NCBI GenBank assembly: GCA_030600525.1
Contig: JAUVLX010000056.1
Coordinates: 1 to 14,560, forward strand
DNA: 14,560 bases
DNA from: Desulfobulbus sp.
GTDB lineage: Bacteria; Desulfobacterota; Desulfobulbia; Desulfobulbales; Desulfobulbaceae
Direction of reading: 5' to 3'
Shown here: positions 6,616 through 14,128 of the stretch, in pieces
Layout: each line of letters begins with the position of its first letter
How positions within the stretch are numbered: position 1 is the stretch's first letter
Position numbers and translations under genes: made by a program
Notes under the pieces: generated by a model
The model's database searches: none
What the model saw: the letters and a program-made list of their open reading frames with translations, nothing else
Told to the model about the DNA's origin: nothing

Positions 6616-8715
6616 TTAGAGTACAGGTCGCCTCTGTTGTGCCGCTGCAGCAACCAGGGCTTCATCATGCGAAACCCGCGGACGCTGCATCAGGTACAAC
6701 AATCCATATATCACCAATCCTAACAAGTACGTCCAGTACCGTTGATCATGTGGCATCCCTAACCATTCAGCAATTTGGTCGGGACGCATGAGGATAAAGG
6801 TCACACAAAGAAAGAGAGGGATCTCCCAATACCTGTTCTTGGCAATAAACCAACCTTGCGTTGCCGAAGCAAAAGCGAAGTTACCAACACAGGTCATGAC
6901 AAAAATCAAAATCCCTTGACTCCATGAAAATACATTATGCAGGATCAGATCAGTGTTAAAAATAAACATGAAGGGAAGAATGGCAGTCCTAATGTCATAC
7001 ATAAACCCTTGTATCCCCGTCTGGATTGGGGGTGATTTTGCAATGGCAGCCGCAGCATAGGCGGCCAATCCAACCGGTGGGGTGTCGTCTGCAAGGATAC
7101 CGAAATAAAAACAGAAGAGATGAGCAGCCATCAGGGGGACAACAAAGCCCTGCATGCCGCCAACATTGACGATTGCAGGTGCGGTGAGTGACGCCATGAC
7201 GATGTAGGTCGCAGTGGTGGGCAGTCCCATACCGATAATCAAACTGGCAAGGGCTGTAATACAAAGCATCAGCACCACATTACCCATGGAAAGGACATCA
7301 ATGATTTCTGTAATCAGATTACCAAGGCCAAGGGCCACAACACCGACAATAATACCAGCAGCCGCTGTGGCAAGGGCAACTGCAACCATGTTCCGTGCTC
7401 CTGAAGCAAGTGCTTCAAGAATATTGATTATTGATTGCTTAAATGCAGGAAGAATAGGCGTTTTATCCTTGTAGGCTATAAATGGTTCCTGGATCAGCAT
7501 AATAACAAGCATAATCATGATAGCATTAAAAGCCGCAAGCTCTGGAGAATGCCTGACAACGATCAATTCATAAAGCAGCATCGCAAGCGGAATAAGATAA
7601 TGAACACCGCTGATCAGTGTTTTAAAGAAGGGGGGAAGTTCACTTTTAGGCATTCCGCGAATACCCAGTTTTGATGCCTCAATATGAGATATAAAAAAGA
7701 GTGCTGCATAGGAGGCAAAAGCAGGAATGGCAGCAGCTTTGACAACTTCGATATACGGCACATTCACGTACTCGGCGATGATAAATGCAGCTGCCCCCAT
7801 GATAGGTGGGGCCAACTGACCGTCGGTAGAGGCTGCCACCTCTATCGCAGCGGCCTTTGTAGCAGGATAGCCGACCTTTTTCATCATCGGGATAGTAAAG
7901 GTCCCGGTGGTAACAATATTAGCAATGGATGAACCTGACACTAAACCGGTTAAACCAGAGCCCATAATTGCAGCTTTGGCAGGACCACCTTTAAACCGAC
8001 CGAGCAGACTGAGGGCAAGCTGGATAAAATAATGTCCGGCGCCAGCCTTATCAAGCATTGCACCGAACAAGACAAACAGAAAAACAATGGTGGCCGACAC
8101 ATCAAGTGGTATGCCATATATCCCTTCAGTGGACATGGTCATTTGACCGACAAAACGGTCCAAAGATGTCCCCTTGAAAGCGATCAAATCGGGCATGTAG
8201 GGGCCAAGAAAAGAGTAGATAATGAAACAGGTGGCAATAACCGGCAGGGCAGGGCCAATAGTCCGCCTTGCCGCCTCCAATAAAACTCCTACCAAAGAGA
8301 GACCGATGACAATGTCCATGGTAGACGGCGTACCGTAACGAGTCACCAGTTGTTCATAATGAATCATCAAGTAAAGTGCACAATAGGCTGCGAAAAGGGC
8401 TAGCGCCATATCCAGTAGTGGAATTTTTTTGTGCTCGGCAAAATATTTCAGCCCGAAATAGGGTTTTTTCAGGAGAGGGTAATTGAGAAAAACCAACGTA
8501 ATGGCAAAGCCAAGGTGAATTGCGCGAATATAGGTGGAGTCAATTAATAACCATTTTGGAAGAGAAAGCTGAAACAGACTCCAAGCTATGGCTATGGTTG
8601 GTATGAGGTATTTTTGCCACCCATCGGGCTTGCGGCCTATACCTTCTTCTTCGTCAGCCAATCGTCGGGCTTCTTCAAACCCATCTTCAACTTTTTCGAT
8701 ACGAATTTTGCTCAT
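6616..8715 (-). CDS. TRAP transporter permease, fused small and large subunits (4TM/12TM type)
   Basis: This 699-residue inner-membrane protein combines the DctQ-like (about 4 helices) and DctM-like (about 12 helices) parts of a TRAP transporter in one chain, as TAXI-type systems usually do. It should use an ion gradient to import a substrate delivered by the binding protein. A charged cytoplasmic N-terminus of about 35 residues precedes the first helix. Conserved large-subunit segments are visible: GLVSGSSIANIVTTG near 257-271 and ASTDGQLAPPIMGAAAF near 295-311. A similar half-motif, GMGLPTTATYIV, lies in the second half. The ATG at 8715 has AGGAGG six nt upstream; the TTG one codon earlier is not needed. 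The binding-protein gene lies upstream on the same strand, but a terminator and a MITE-like element separate them. The substrate is unknown, with carboxylates or amino acids the usual possibilities. Confidence 0.93.
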   Translation of the reverse strand: MSKIRIEKVEDGFEEARRLADEEEGIGRKPDGWQKYLIPTIAIAWSLFQLSLPKWLLIDSTYIRAIHLGFAITLVFLNYPLLKKPYFGLKYFAEHKKIPLLDMALALFAAYCALYLMIHYEQLVTRYGTPSTMDIVIGLSLVGVLLEAARRTIGPALPVIATCFIIYSFLGPYMPDLIAFKGTSLDRFVGQMTMSTEGIYGIPLDVSATIVFLFVLFGAMLDKAGAGHYFIQLALSLLGRFKGGPAKAAIMGSGLTGLVSGSSIANIVTTGTFTIPMMKKVGYPATKAAAIEVAASTDGQLAPPIMGAAAFIIAEYVNVPYIEVVKAAAIPAFASYAALFFISHIEASKLGIRGMPKSELPPFFKTLISGVHYLIPLAMLLYELIVVRHSPELAAFNAIMIMLVIMLIQEPFIAYKDKTPILPAFKQSIINILEALASGARNMVAVALATAAAGIIVGVVALGLGNLITEIIDVLSMGNVVLMLCITALASLIIGMGLPTTATYIVMASLTAPAIVNVGGMQGFVVPLMAAHLFCFYFGILADDTPPVGLAAYAAAAIAKSPPIQTGIQGFMYDIRTAILPFMFIFNTDLILHNVFSWSQGILIFVMTCVGNFAFASATQGWFIAKNRYWEIPLFLCVTFILMRPDQIAEWLGMPHDQRYWTYLLGLVIYGLLYLMQRPRVSHDEALVAAAAQQRRPVL

Positions 8716-8764
8716 CAACTACCTCCTGTTGGAAGGACGTATAACAGTAAAAAATTGAGATCAT

Positions 8765-8820
8765 TTCCTGCCGGATATCAGGAACGAGTCAACCCGGAAG
8801 AGAGCAACCGGATGATCCGG
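8765..8820 (-). repeat. two small hairpins in the leader of the permease gene
   Basis: TTCCTG (8765-8770) pairs with CAGGAA (8779-8784) around an 8-nt loop. CCGGAT (8808-8813) faces ATCCGG (8815-8820) with one base between them. Both lie within 110 bp upstream of the permease ATG and could shape its mRNA leader; no function is shown. Nothing else is evident in 8716-8847. Confidence 0.3.
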
Positions 8821-8850
8821 GCTAATGCGGGCAAACAGGGGGAATGGAAA

Positions 8851-9017
8851 CTAGTGTCCTGTCATGTTTCAAATGTTGTAATAGAGCGCCGGGATTCTGG
8901 CTTCCTACAAGGCACGCATGAAGGAGCGTAGCCGCGCTACGTGACTGAATAAGCAACGAAGTTAGGGAGCCAGAATAACAAGTTCTGGACGACAGGTGAA
9001 GCATGACAGGACACTAG
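8851..9017. mobile_element. MITE-like non-coding element with perfect terminal inverted repeats
   Basis: The ends are perfect 19-bp inverted repeats including flanking bases: 8848-8866 (AAACTAGTGTCCTGTCATG) and 9002-9020. Pairing continues imperfectly inward (TTCA..TGT.GT), then ATTCTGGCTTCCTA at 8894-8907 faces 8963-8976 with one mismatch. A 6-3-6 hairpin (CGTAGC-CGC-GCTACG) sits at the centre, 8927-8941. The element is about 167 bp, has no convincing reading frame and could fold into one long cruciform, typical of a miniature element moved by a transposase elsewhere. CTAG at both edges may be a target duplication or part of the repeat; it is self-complementary, so the exact edges cannot be settled here. 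The parent insertion-sequence family is not identified. Confidence 0.8.
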
Positions 9018-9051
9018 TTTTTCCAGAACTGGACCAGCTGGATCCAGCCGG

Positions 9052-9086
9052 AAAAAACCGGACAACAGCTTATTGCTGTTGTCCGG
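9052..9086 (-). terminator. intrinsic terminator between the TAXI protein gene and the permease gene
   Basis: A perfect 12-bp stem (CCGGACAACAGC at 9058-9069 with 9075-9086) has a 5-nt loop and is followed on the minus strand by TTTTTT (9057-9052). It lies 23 bp after the TAXI stop. It may end most transcripts there and let few reach the permease, giving more binding protein than permease. Confidence 0.88.
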
Positions 9087-9109
9087 AATACAACAATCAG
9101 GCTTGATTT

Positions 9110-10081
9110 TTATTTCATCAAACCTGCTTCTTTGTAATATTTAATGGCACCAGGATGGAGAGGGGCAGAAAGTCCTTCAAGCATCGCTTCCTTAGTCAGG
9201 GTGGAGTACGCGGGATGCAATTTTTTGAATTCTTCAAAATTATCAAAAACTTCTTTAGTAATTGCATACACAATATCATCAGATACTTTAGCAGAGGTAA
9301 CCAAGGTGGCCTTTACACCAAAAGTTGGAACATCTGCATCATTCTGGGCACCGGGATACATGGCGATTGGAACAACAGACTTGGCATAATAAGGGTATTT
9401 CTTGAGCAAATCATCAATGCCGGTAATAGAAACAAAACGTACCTTTCGTGCACCAGAGGTAGCCTCTTTAAATGCTCCACTTGGATGACCTACAGTATAA
9501 AAGAAGGCATCAATACGTCCGTCTTGCAATATTCCAGGGGCCTCAGAAGCTTTAATACCTTCGGCTTTGATGTCTTTTTCAGGATCAATCCCGACAGCCG
9601 TGAATGCATCAATGGCATTCTGACGTTGACCGGAACCAGGATTACCTAAATTAACTCGTTTCCCTTTGAGGTCTCTAATATCGACTGCTCCAGTATCAAC
9701 TGCCGCAGCAAGGGTGACGGATTCAGGGTGAATGGAAAAAACAGCGCGTAAATCTTTTTGGGGACCTTTGTCTTTCCACTCAGCAAGTCCTTCCATAGCC
9801 TGATACTGACGATCAGACTGAACAACACCGAATTCAAGATCGCCATTCATAACGGCATTAACATTGAACACAGAACCGCCTGTAGATTCAACCGTTGCCC
9901 GGAGACCGTATTCTTTTTTCTTTTTGTTGACCATTTTGGCAATAGCGCCACCTGTGGGGTAGTAAACGCCTGTTATGCCGCCGGTACCGATGGTGACAAA
10001 CTGGGTTTTTGCTTGGGCTAAAGTAACAGTCATAAATACACCAGCTGCTACAGCAATTGATAGAAACAGTCCTCTTTTCAT
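9110..10081 (-). CDS. TAXI-family TRAP transporter solute-binding protein
   Basis: This 323-residue periplasmic binding protein delivers substrate to the fused TRAP permease encoded downstream. Residues 1-24 form a Sec signal peptide: MKR, a hydrophobic core, and an AQA cleavage site before KTQF. The mature N-terminus FVTIGTGGITGVYYPTGGAI (28-47) is the hallmark of the TAXI (TAXI_sub) family. Further family-like segments are GGSVFNVNAVMNGDLEFGVVQSD and the glycine-rich VNLGNPGSGQRQ. Length is normal for the family. The start at 10081 is preceded by GGAGGG four nt upstream; another ATG at 10085 is in the wrong frame. A terminator follows the stop. The gene is transcribed away from the kor operon across a 260-bp gap. 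The ligand cannot be read from sequence; a carboxylate related to the neighbouring 2-oxoacid enzyme is possible but speculative. Confidence 0.95.
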   Translation of the reverse strand: MKRGLFLSIAVAAGVFMTVTLAQAKTQFVTIGTGGITGVYYPTGGAIAKMVNKKKKEYGLRATVESTGGSVFNVNAVMNGDLEFGVVQSDRQYQAMEGLAEWKDKGPQKDLRAVFSIHPESVTLAAAVDTGAVDIRDLKGKRVNLGNPGSGQRQNAIDAFTAVGIDPEKDIKAEGIKASEAPGILQDGRIDAFFYTVGHPSGAFKEATSGARKVRFVSITGIDDLLKKYPYYAKSVVPIAMYPGAQNDADVPTFGVKATLVTSAKVSDDIVYAITKEVFDNFEEFKKLHPAYSTLTKEAMLEGLSAPLHPGAIKYYKEAGLMK

Positions 10082-10141
10082 TCATCCCTCCATTGAGTTA
10101 ATCGTGGTAGATACCGTCTAACTATGTTGCAAACAACTATT

Positions 10142-10170
10142 TTTATATAGAATTCTCAGTTGGTTTACAA
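10142..10170 (-). promoter_or_regulatory. candidate promoter of the TAXI gene
   Basis: On the minus strand, TTGTAA (10170-10165) and TATAAA (10147-10142) are spaced by 17 bp, a good sigma70-like pair. The implied leader is about 55 nt long and carries the GGAGGG ribosome binding site. Confidence 0.45.
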
Positions 10171-10341
10171 GCTATTCTTCTAAATATCTGACTTTTTGCA
10201 ACCCCGCGAAAAAAGGAGGAGAACTTCTTGATTTTTTTGAACAGAACCAGTATTCCGGAAGATAGAAACAGGTGATTCTTAGCTTGAGAGCACATCACCT
10301 TTACGATTCATTCTTTCCTCATTTACTTTCAACTGAATAAC

Positions 10342-10632
10342 ATGAAAGAAAAAGTAGAAAAACAACTCGTTACAGAGAATACAAGCGCAAAAAAAGAGCT
10401 GCCTAAAAAAAAGAAATATTATGACATTGCCTTTTACCATGACTGGTGTAAGGCATGTGGCATTTGTATTGCGTTTTGCCCAAAAAAAATTATCACTGCA
10501 GACAAGACAGGTAAACCGATTATTGAAGAACCTGATAAATGTATCGGTTGCCGGTTCTGCGAGATACACTGCCCTGATTTTGCAATCACAGTCTCTGGTC
10601 GACGCCTCAAAAGGAGGAAAGACGATGTTTAA
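10342..10632 (+). CDS. korD: 2-oxoacid:ferredoxin oxidoreductase delta subunit, 2x[4Fe-4S] ferredoxin
   Basis: This 96-residue protein is the electron-transfer subunit of a four-subunit 2-oxoacid:ferredoxin oxidoreductase. Two clear [4Fe-4S] motifs are present: CKACGICIAFCPKK near residues 36-49 and CIGCRFCEIHCPD near 67-79. A Lys-rich N-terminal tail of about 25 residues precedes them. It should pass electrons from the KorB cluster to external ferredoxin. The ATG at 10342 is the only Met in the frame; no clear ribosome binding site precedes it, which is unusual beside the well-marked downstream genes. Its end overlaps the korA start by 8 bp, and the AGGAGG for korA lies inside korD, so the two are translationally linked. 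The D-A-B-C order is typical of this enzyme in anaerobes. Confidence 0.93.
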   Translation: MKEKVEKQLVTENTSAKKELPKKKKYYDIAFYHDWCKACGICIAFCPKKIITADKTGKPIIEEPDKCIGCRFCEIHCPDFAITVSGRRLKRRKDDV

Positions 10633-11764
10633 CCAAGAAAACAAACGACTCTTGCTCCAGGGTAATGAGGCTATCGCCTACGGTGCCCTTGCAGCTGGCT
10701 GTCGTTTTTTTGCTGGATACCCTATTACTCCGGCAACTGAAATCTCTGAAATGCTTGCAGCCAAGCTACCCCAAGTTGGGGGTACATTTATACAGATGGA
10801 AGATGAAATCGCAAGTATGGGAGCCATCATAGGCGCCTCGCTTGCAGGAGAAAAGACCATGACAGCTACCTCTGGTCCCGGTTTTTCTCTTATACAGGAA
10901 AACCTCGGCTATGCCTGTATCGCAGAGGTTCCTTGCGTGGTTGTTAATGTTATGCGTGGCGGTCCTTCAACCGGGCTTCCAACCTGTCCCTCCCAAGGGG
11001 ATGTACAGATGGCCCGATGGGGTACCCATGGCGATCACCCCATTATTGTCATGGCTGTTTCCTCTGTAAGTGACTGTTTTTCCATTACCATCAAGGCTTT
11101 TAATCTTTCCGAACAATATCGGGTACCGGTAGTGCTGCTTTCCGATGAAGTAGTTGCCCACACAAGGGAGTGTGTCCAACTACCTGACCAGAAAACTATC
11201 AGGGTTGTGGATCGTATCCGGCCAAGCGTTCCTCCTGACTGGTACAAACCTTACGAAGGCGATAACAGGGGTGTTCCCCACATGGCTGCTTTTGGTGATG
11301 GATACCGCCACCATGTGACTGGCCTGGTTCATGATGAGTATGGTTTCCCGACCCAAAAGCCCAACGAAGTCCAGCAGTTTCAAAATCGACTTACCAAGAA
11401 AATTACTCGCGGTTTTTCTGAAATAATGATTACCAAGGGTTTCATGCTGGAAGATGCTGAAATTGCGGTTATTGCCTATGGTTCTGTTGCAAGATCAGCA
11501 CTTAAGGCCGTTGAAGATGCCCGTAAACAAGGTGTCAAAGTTGGCCTTTTGCAGCTTATAACCCTCTTCCCGTTTCCCCGAAGTCATGTCACCCCACTCC
11601 TGGAACAGTGCCGTGCCGTCTTGGTACCGGAGATGAACATGGGGCAAATCAGCCGTGAGGTGCAGCGCGTAAATCAAAACAAATGTGTTGTTGCCAAACA
11701 TAACCGGATCGATGGACAATTCATCACTCCCAATGAAATTTACGCACAGCTGATCAAGCTTTAA
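10625..11764 (+). CDS. korA: 2-oxoacid:ferredoxin oxidoreductase alpha subunit (probably 2-oxoglutarate)
   Basis: This 379-residue alpha subunit of a KorDABC-type enzyme interconverts a 2-oxoacid plus CoA with acyl-CoA, CO2 and reduced ferredoxin. The start at 10625 is fixed by AGGAGG about 8 nt upstream; the frame is open further left but overlaps korD. Visible family segments are GYPITPATEI (31-40), the acidic QMEDEIAS near 57-64 that contacts thiamine diphosphate, TSGPGFSL (82-89) and GGPSTGLPT (112-120), followed by GDVQMARWGTHGDH. The last segment is typical of the Kor/2-oxoglutarate group rather than pyruvate enzymes. Assignment to 2-oxoglutarate is from family resemblance; branched-chain 2-oxoacids remain possible. 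korB follows after 12 bp. In an anaerobe it could serve an incomplete or reductive TCA route or glutamate precursor supply. Confidence 0.92.
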   Translation: MFNQENKRLLLQGNEAIAYGALAAGCRFFAGYPITPATEISEMLAAKLPQVGGTFIQMEDEIASMGAIIGASLAGEKTMTATSGPGFSLIQENLGYACIAEVPCVVVNVMRGGPSTGLPTCPSQGDVQMARWGTHGDHPIIVMAVSSVSDCFSITIKAFNLSEQYRVPVVLLSDEVVAHTRECVQLPDQKTIRVVDRIRPSVPPDWYKPYEGDNRGVPHMAAFGDGYRHHVTGLVHDEYGFPTQKPNEVQQFQNRLTKKITRGFSEIMITKGFMLEDAEIAVIAYGSVARSALKAVEDARKQGVKVGLLQLITLFPFPRSHVTPLLEQCRAVLVPEMNMGQISREVQRVNQNKCVVAKHNRIDGQFITPNEIYAQLIKL

Positions 11765-11776
11765 GGAGACCTTACT

Positions 11777-12619
11777 ATGGCAGTTACTGCACAGGCGATA
11801 CGACACGAGTACCTACGCCACAATAAAAAATTTCCCCATGTCTGGTGTCCTGGTTGCGGGAATGGTATTGTCATGGCTGCATTACTCAGAGCCATATACA
11901 GAATGGAGATCAGCAAGGACGATGTCGTTCTCGCCTCTGGTATTGGCTGTTCCGGACGCATGCCAACCTATCTGGATTTCAATACGCTTCATACTACCCA
12001 CGGCAGGGCTCTGACCTTTGCCACCGGTGTAAAGCTGGCTAATCCGGCGCTGAATGTGGTCGCCATTATGGGTGACGGTGATGCTACCGCAATTGGCGGC
12101 AATCACTTTATCCACGCGGCCCGCCGTAACCTCAACCTGACCGCCATAATCATCAATAATTCCATTTATGGCATGACAGGTGGTCAATATTCTCCAACAA
12201 CACCCTTTGGGTCAACGTCGACGACCTCTGTATATGGTCATATTGAGCACGATTTTTCCATCGCTGAGCTCGCGGTAACTGCCGGCGCTTCATTTGTTGC
12301 CAGGGCAACGGTCTTTCACGGTGAACTGATGGACCGGCTCATTGAGCAGGCCATGAAAAAAAGAGGCTTTGCTGTTGTTGAGGTTATCTCCAACTGCCAT
12401 GTCCAATATGGACGACGCAATAAACTAGGCGGAGCCGTTGACATGCTCACCAGTTTCAAGGAAAACTCAATTACAGTAGCCAAGGCTGAAAAACTTTCTC
12501 CAGAAGAACTTGAAGGCAAGACAACCATTGGAGTTCTGACTGACCGAGAAATGCCGATTTCAACCGAAGAGTACAAAAAAGTCCGTGAGCGGGCCAGCAA
12601 AACAAAGGGTAAAATATGA
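11777..12619 (+). CDS. korB: 2-oxoacid:ferredoxin oxidoreductase beta subunit, TPP and [4Fe-4S] binding
   Basis: This 280-residue beta subunit carries the thiamine-diphosphate site and the proximal iron-sulfur cluster. The TPP motif begins GDGDATAIGGNH (99-110) and ends with NN at 127-128. Four cysteines fit the expected cluster ligands: Cys24 and Cys27 in WCPGCGNG, Cys58 in GIGCSG, and Cys207 in SNCHVQYG. The subunit therefore looks fully functional. AAGGAGA, about 8 nt upstream and overlapping the korA stop, marks the start. The korC ATG overlaps the stop in an ATGA arrangement, which suggests translational coupling. The C-terminal 60 residues (LTSFKENSITVAKA onward) are the usual tail of the family. 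Confidence 0.95.
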   Translation: MAVTAQAIRHEYLRHNKKFPHVWCPGCGNGIVMAALLRAIYRMEISKDDVVLASGIGCSGRMPTYLDFNTLHTTHGRALTFATGVKLANPALNVVAIMGDGDATAIGGNHFIHAARRNLNLTAIIINNSIYGMTGGQYSPTTPFGSTSTTSVYGHIEHDFSIAELAVTAGASFVARATVFHGELMDRLIEQAMKKRGFAVVEVISNCHVQYGRRNKLGGAVDMLTSFKENSITVAKAEKLSPEELEGKTTIGVLTDREMPISTEEYKKVRERASKTKGKI

Positions 12620-13218
12620 ATGCAGTCAAACCTATAACAGATAGATATGAGTTGCGTTTCAGCGGTTCCGGCGGCCAGGGCCTTATCACTGCGGCGGTAG
12701 TCTTTTCTGAGGCAGTGGGCGTTTACGATGGCAAATACGTTTGCCAGACCCAAAGTTATGGTCCAGAAGCGCGGGGAGGGAAATCAAAGGCGGAAGTTGT
12801 TGTCAGTGACACACCCATTGATTACCCGAAATCGTTGAATCTTGATTTTCTTTTGGCCATGAACCAAGCCGCATGCGACGCATATTTTTACGATCTTAAT
12901 GCTGATGGCTTGCTTCTCGTTGACTCAACCCTTGTTGAACAGTACCCTACCAGTAGGGTCATAGCGATCCCGTTTACCGACATTGCAAAAAACGAACTCG
13001 GCAAAGAGGTGGTAGCCAACATGGTCGCTCTGGGAGCAGTCGGTCAACTCTGCCAAAAAGTCAATTTGAAAAACCTTGAAAAAGCACTGTTGCAAAGGGT
13101 GCCGAAAGGGACAGAAAAACTCAACTCAAAAGCATTGCACCGTGGCATTGAAGAAGCACAGAAAATTGACATTATGGAGCTGCCCCGCTCTATATTTACT
13201 GACGATGATGAGGTATAA
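12616..13218 (+). CDS. korC: 2-oxoacid:ferredoxin oxidoreductase gamma subunit
   Basis: This 200-residue gamma subunit (POR/KOR gamma family) completes the enzyme. The glycine-rich start RFSGSGGQGLITA (14-26) and SYGPEARGGKSKAE (47-60) are the diagnostic segments; in relatives this domain helps bind CoA. Length is slightly above the common 180-190, with a short acidic tail. The start overlaps the korB stop by 4 bp, and AAGGG lies about 7 nt upstream. Only 2 bp separate its stop from the flavoprotein start, so all five genes are probably one transcript. Confidence 0.94.
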   Translation: MNAVKPITDRYELRFSGSGGQGLITAAVVFSEAVGVYDGKYVCQTQSYGPEARGGKSKAEVVVSDTPIDYPKSLNLDFLLAMNQAACDAYFYDLNADGLLLVDSTLVEQYPTSRVIAIPFTDIAKNELGKEVVANMVALGAVGQLCQKVNLKNLEKALLQRVPKGTEKLNSKALHRGIEEAQKIDIMELPRSIFTDDDEV

Positions 13219-13220
13219 AA

Positions 13221-13796
13221 ATGAAAGTTGTAGCTTTTAATGGCAGTGCCCGTAAAAACGGCAACACGGCCTTAATGATCAACACCGTTTTTGAAGAATT
13301 GGAACTGGAAGGTATTCAGACCGAAATGGTTCAGTTGTCCGGTGAACATCCGCACGGCTGCATAGCCTGTTATCAATGCTTTAAGAAAAAAAATAAAAAA
13401 TGTATTGTCGATATTGACTGCATCAATTCATGCATTCAAAAAATGGAGGAAGCTGATGGCATCATCCTCGGTTCGCCAACTTATTTTGCCGATATTAGTA
13501 CAGAAATGAAAGCTCTTATAGATAGAACAGGCATGACTGCCAGAGCAAACGATGACTTGTTCAAACGTAAAGTAGGGGCTGCCGTAGTTACCCAAAGACG
13601 TGGTGGAGCGATCCATGCATTTGATACGATGAACCACTTCTTCACCATAGGACAAATGATTATTGTTGGTTCTTCGTATTGGAATATCGGGGTTGGCAGA
13701 GAAAAAGGTGAGGTTAAGGAAGACACAGAAGGTATCACCACCATGCGACATCTAGGAATAAACATGGCATGGGCCCTCAAAAAGCTACATGGATGA
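13221..13796 (+). CDS. iron-sulfur flavoprotein-like NAD(P)H-dependent FMN reductase
   Basis: This 191-residue flavodoxin-fold protein belongs to the NADPH-dependent FMN reductase superfamily. NGSARKNGNTALM (7-19) is the FMN phosphate-binding loop and GSPTYFADIS (84-93) the second flavin loop. Four cysteines at 47, 50, 53 and 61 form CX2CX2CX7C, close to the compact motif of archaeal iron-sulfur flavoprotein Isf (CX2CX2CX4-7C). A [4Fe-4S] cluster beside FMN is therefore likely. Isf-type proteins accept electrons from ferredoxin and may detoxify O2 or H2O2, or pass electrons on. The gene starts 2 bp after korC with GAGG about 7 nt upstream and is followed by a hairpin terminator. This makes it the last gene of the kor operon and a candidate electron partner or protector of the oxygen-sensitive enzyme. 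That role is inferred. Confidence 0.88.
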   Translation: MKVVAFNGSARKNGNTALMINTVFEELELEGIQTEMVQLSGEHPHGCIACYQCFKKKNKKCIVDIDCINSCIQKMEEADGIILGSPTYFADISTEMKALIDRTGMTARANDDLFKRKVGAAVVTQRRGGAIHAFDTMNHFFTIGQMIIVGSSYWNIGVGREKGEVKEDTEGITTMRHLGINMAWALKKLHG

Positions 13797-13840
13797 TGCA
13801 CGGAGCCTGTATAACTTTTTTTAATCAATAAAAGAAAGGA

Positions 13841-13886
13841 CCAACCTGCTTTACCTGCCAGCACAAAGCAGGTTGGTTTGTCTGTT
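13841..13886 (+). terminator. terminator-like hairpin after the kor/flavoprotein operon
   Basis: A perfect 12-bp stem (CCAACCTGCTTT at 13841-13852 with 13865-13876) has a 12-nt loop and is followed by TTTGTCTGTT. It lies about 45 bp after the flavoprotein stop. The T run is imperfect, so termination may be partial. Confidence 0.75.
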
Positions 13887-13951
13887 ACTGTTCAAAACAA
13901 AGAACACTCTCCCAAGTAATTTAATTTTTTTTATATGCGGATTAAGATACA

Positions 13952-14128
13952 ATGCTTGCTATTTGTGAAGAATGTTCAAAAAAATACAACATAGATTCAT
14001 CAAAGATGAAGAGCGATCGTGCCAGATTCGCCTGTTATGAATGCGGCCACATAATCGTTGTCGCAAAATCACCAACAAAAGCCAATGAAGAGCAACCTTC
14101 GGTGGAACCACTCTCCAAAGACACATAA
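13952..14128 (+). CDS. 58-residue zinc-ribbon protein (MJ0042-like N-terminal zinc finger)
   Basis: This short gene encodes 58 residues beginning MLAICEECSKKYNID. Two CXXC-type pairs (CEEC at 5-8 and CYEC at 28-31) about 20 residues apart form a zinc ribbon. The pattern CEEC.KKY.ID..K......F.C..CGH.I.V is the one seen at the N-terminus of many deltaproteobacterial signalling and chemotaxis proteins (MJ0042/zinc_ribbon family). Here only a hydrophilic tail of about 20 residues follows, so it is either a free-standing small protein or the N-terminal remnant of a longer one. No strong ribosome binding site precedes the ATG. It lies 66 bp beyond the operon terminator and is probably transcribed separately. 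Confidence 0.7.
   Translation: MLAICEECSKKYNIDSSKMKSDRARFACYECGHIIVVAKSPTKANEEQPSVEPLSKDT

Noticed and set aside
8822..9004. 60-codon minus-strand frame across the MITE-like element
   Set aside because: It lies almost wholly in the inverted-repeat element, has no protein-like pattern and no ribosome binding site.
9888..10085. Minus-strand frame starting at the ATG at 10085
   Set aside because: It is out of frame with the TAXI gene and lacks family features; the ATG at 10081 opens a correct signal peptide.
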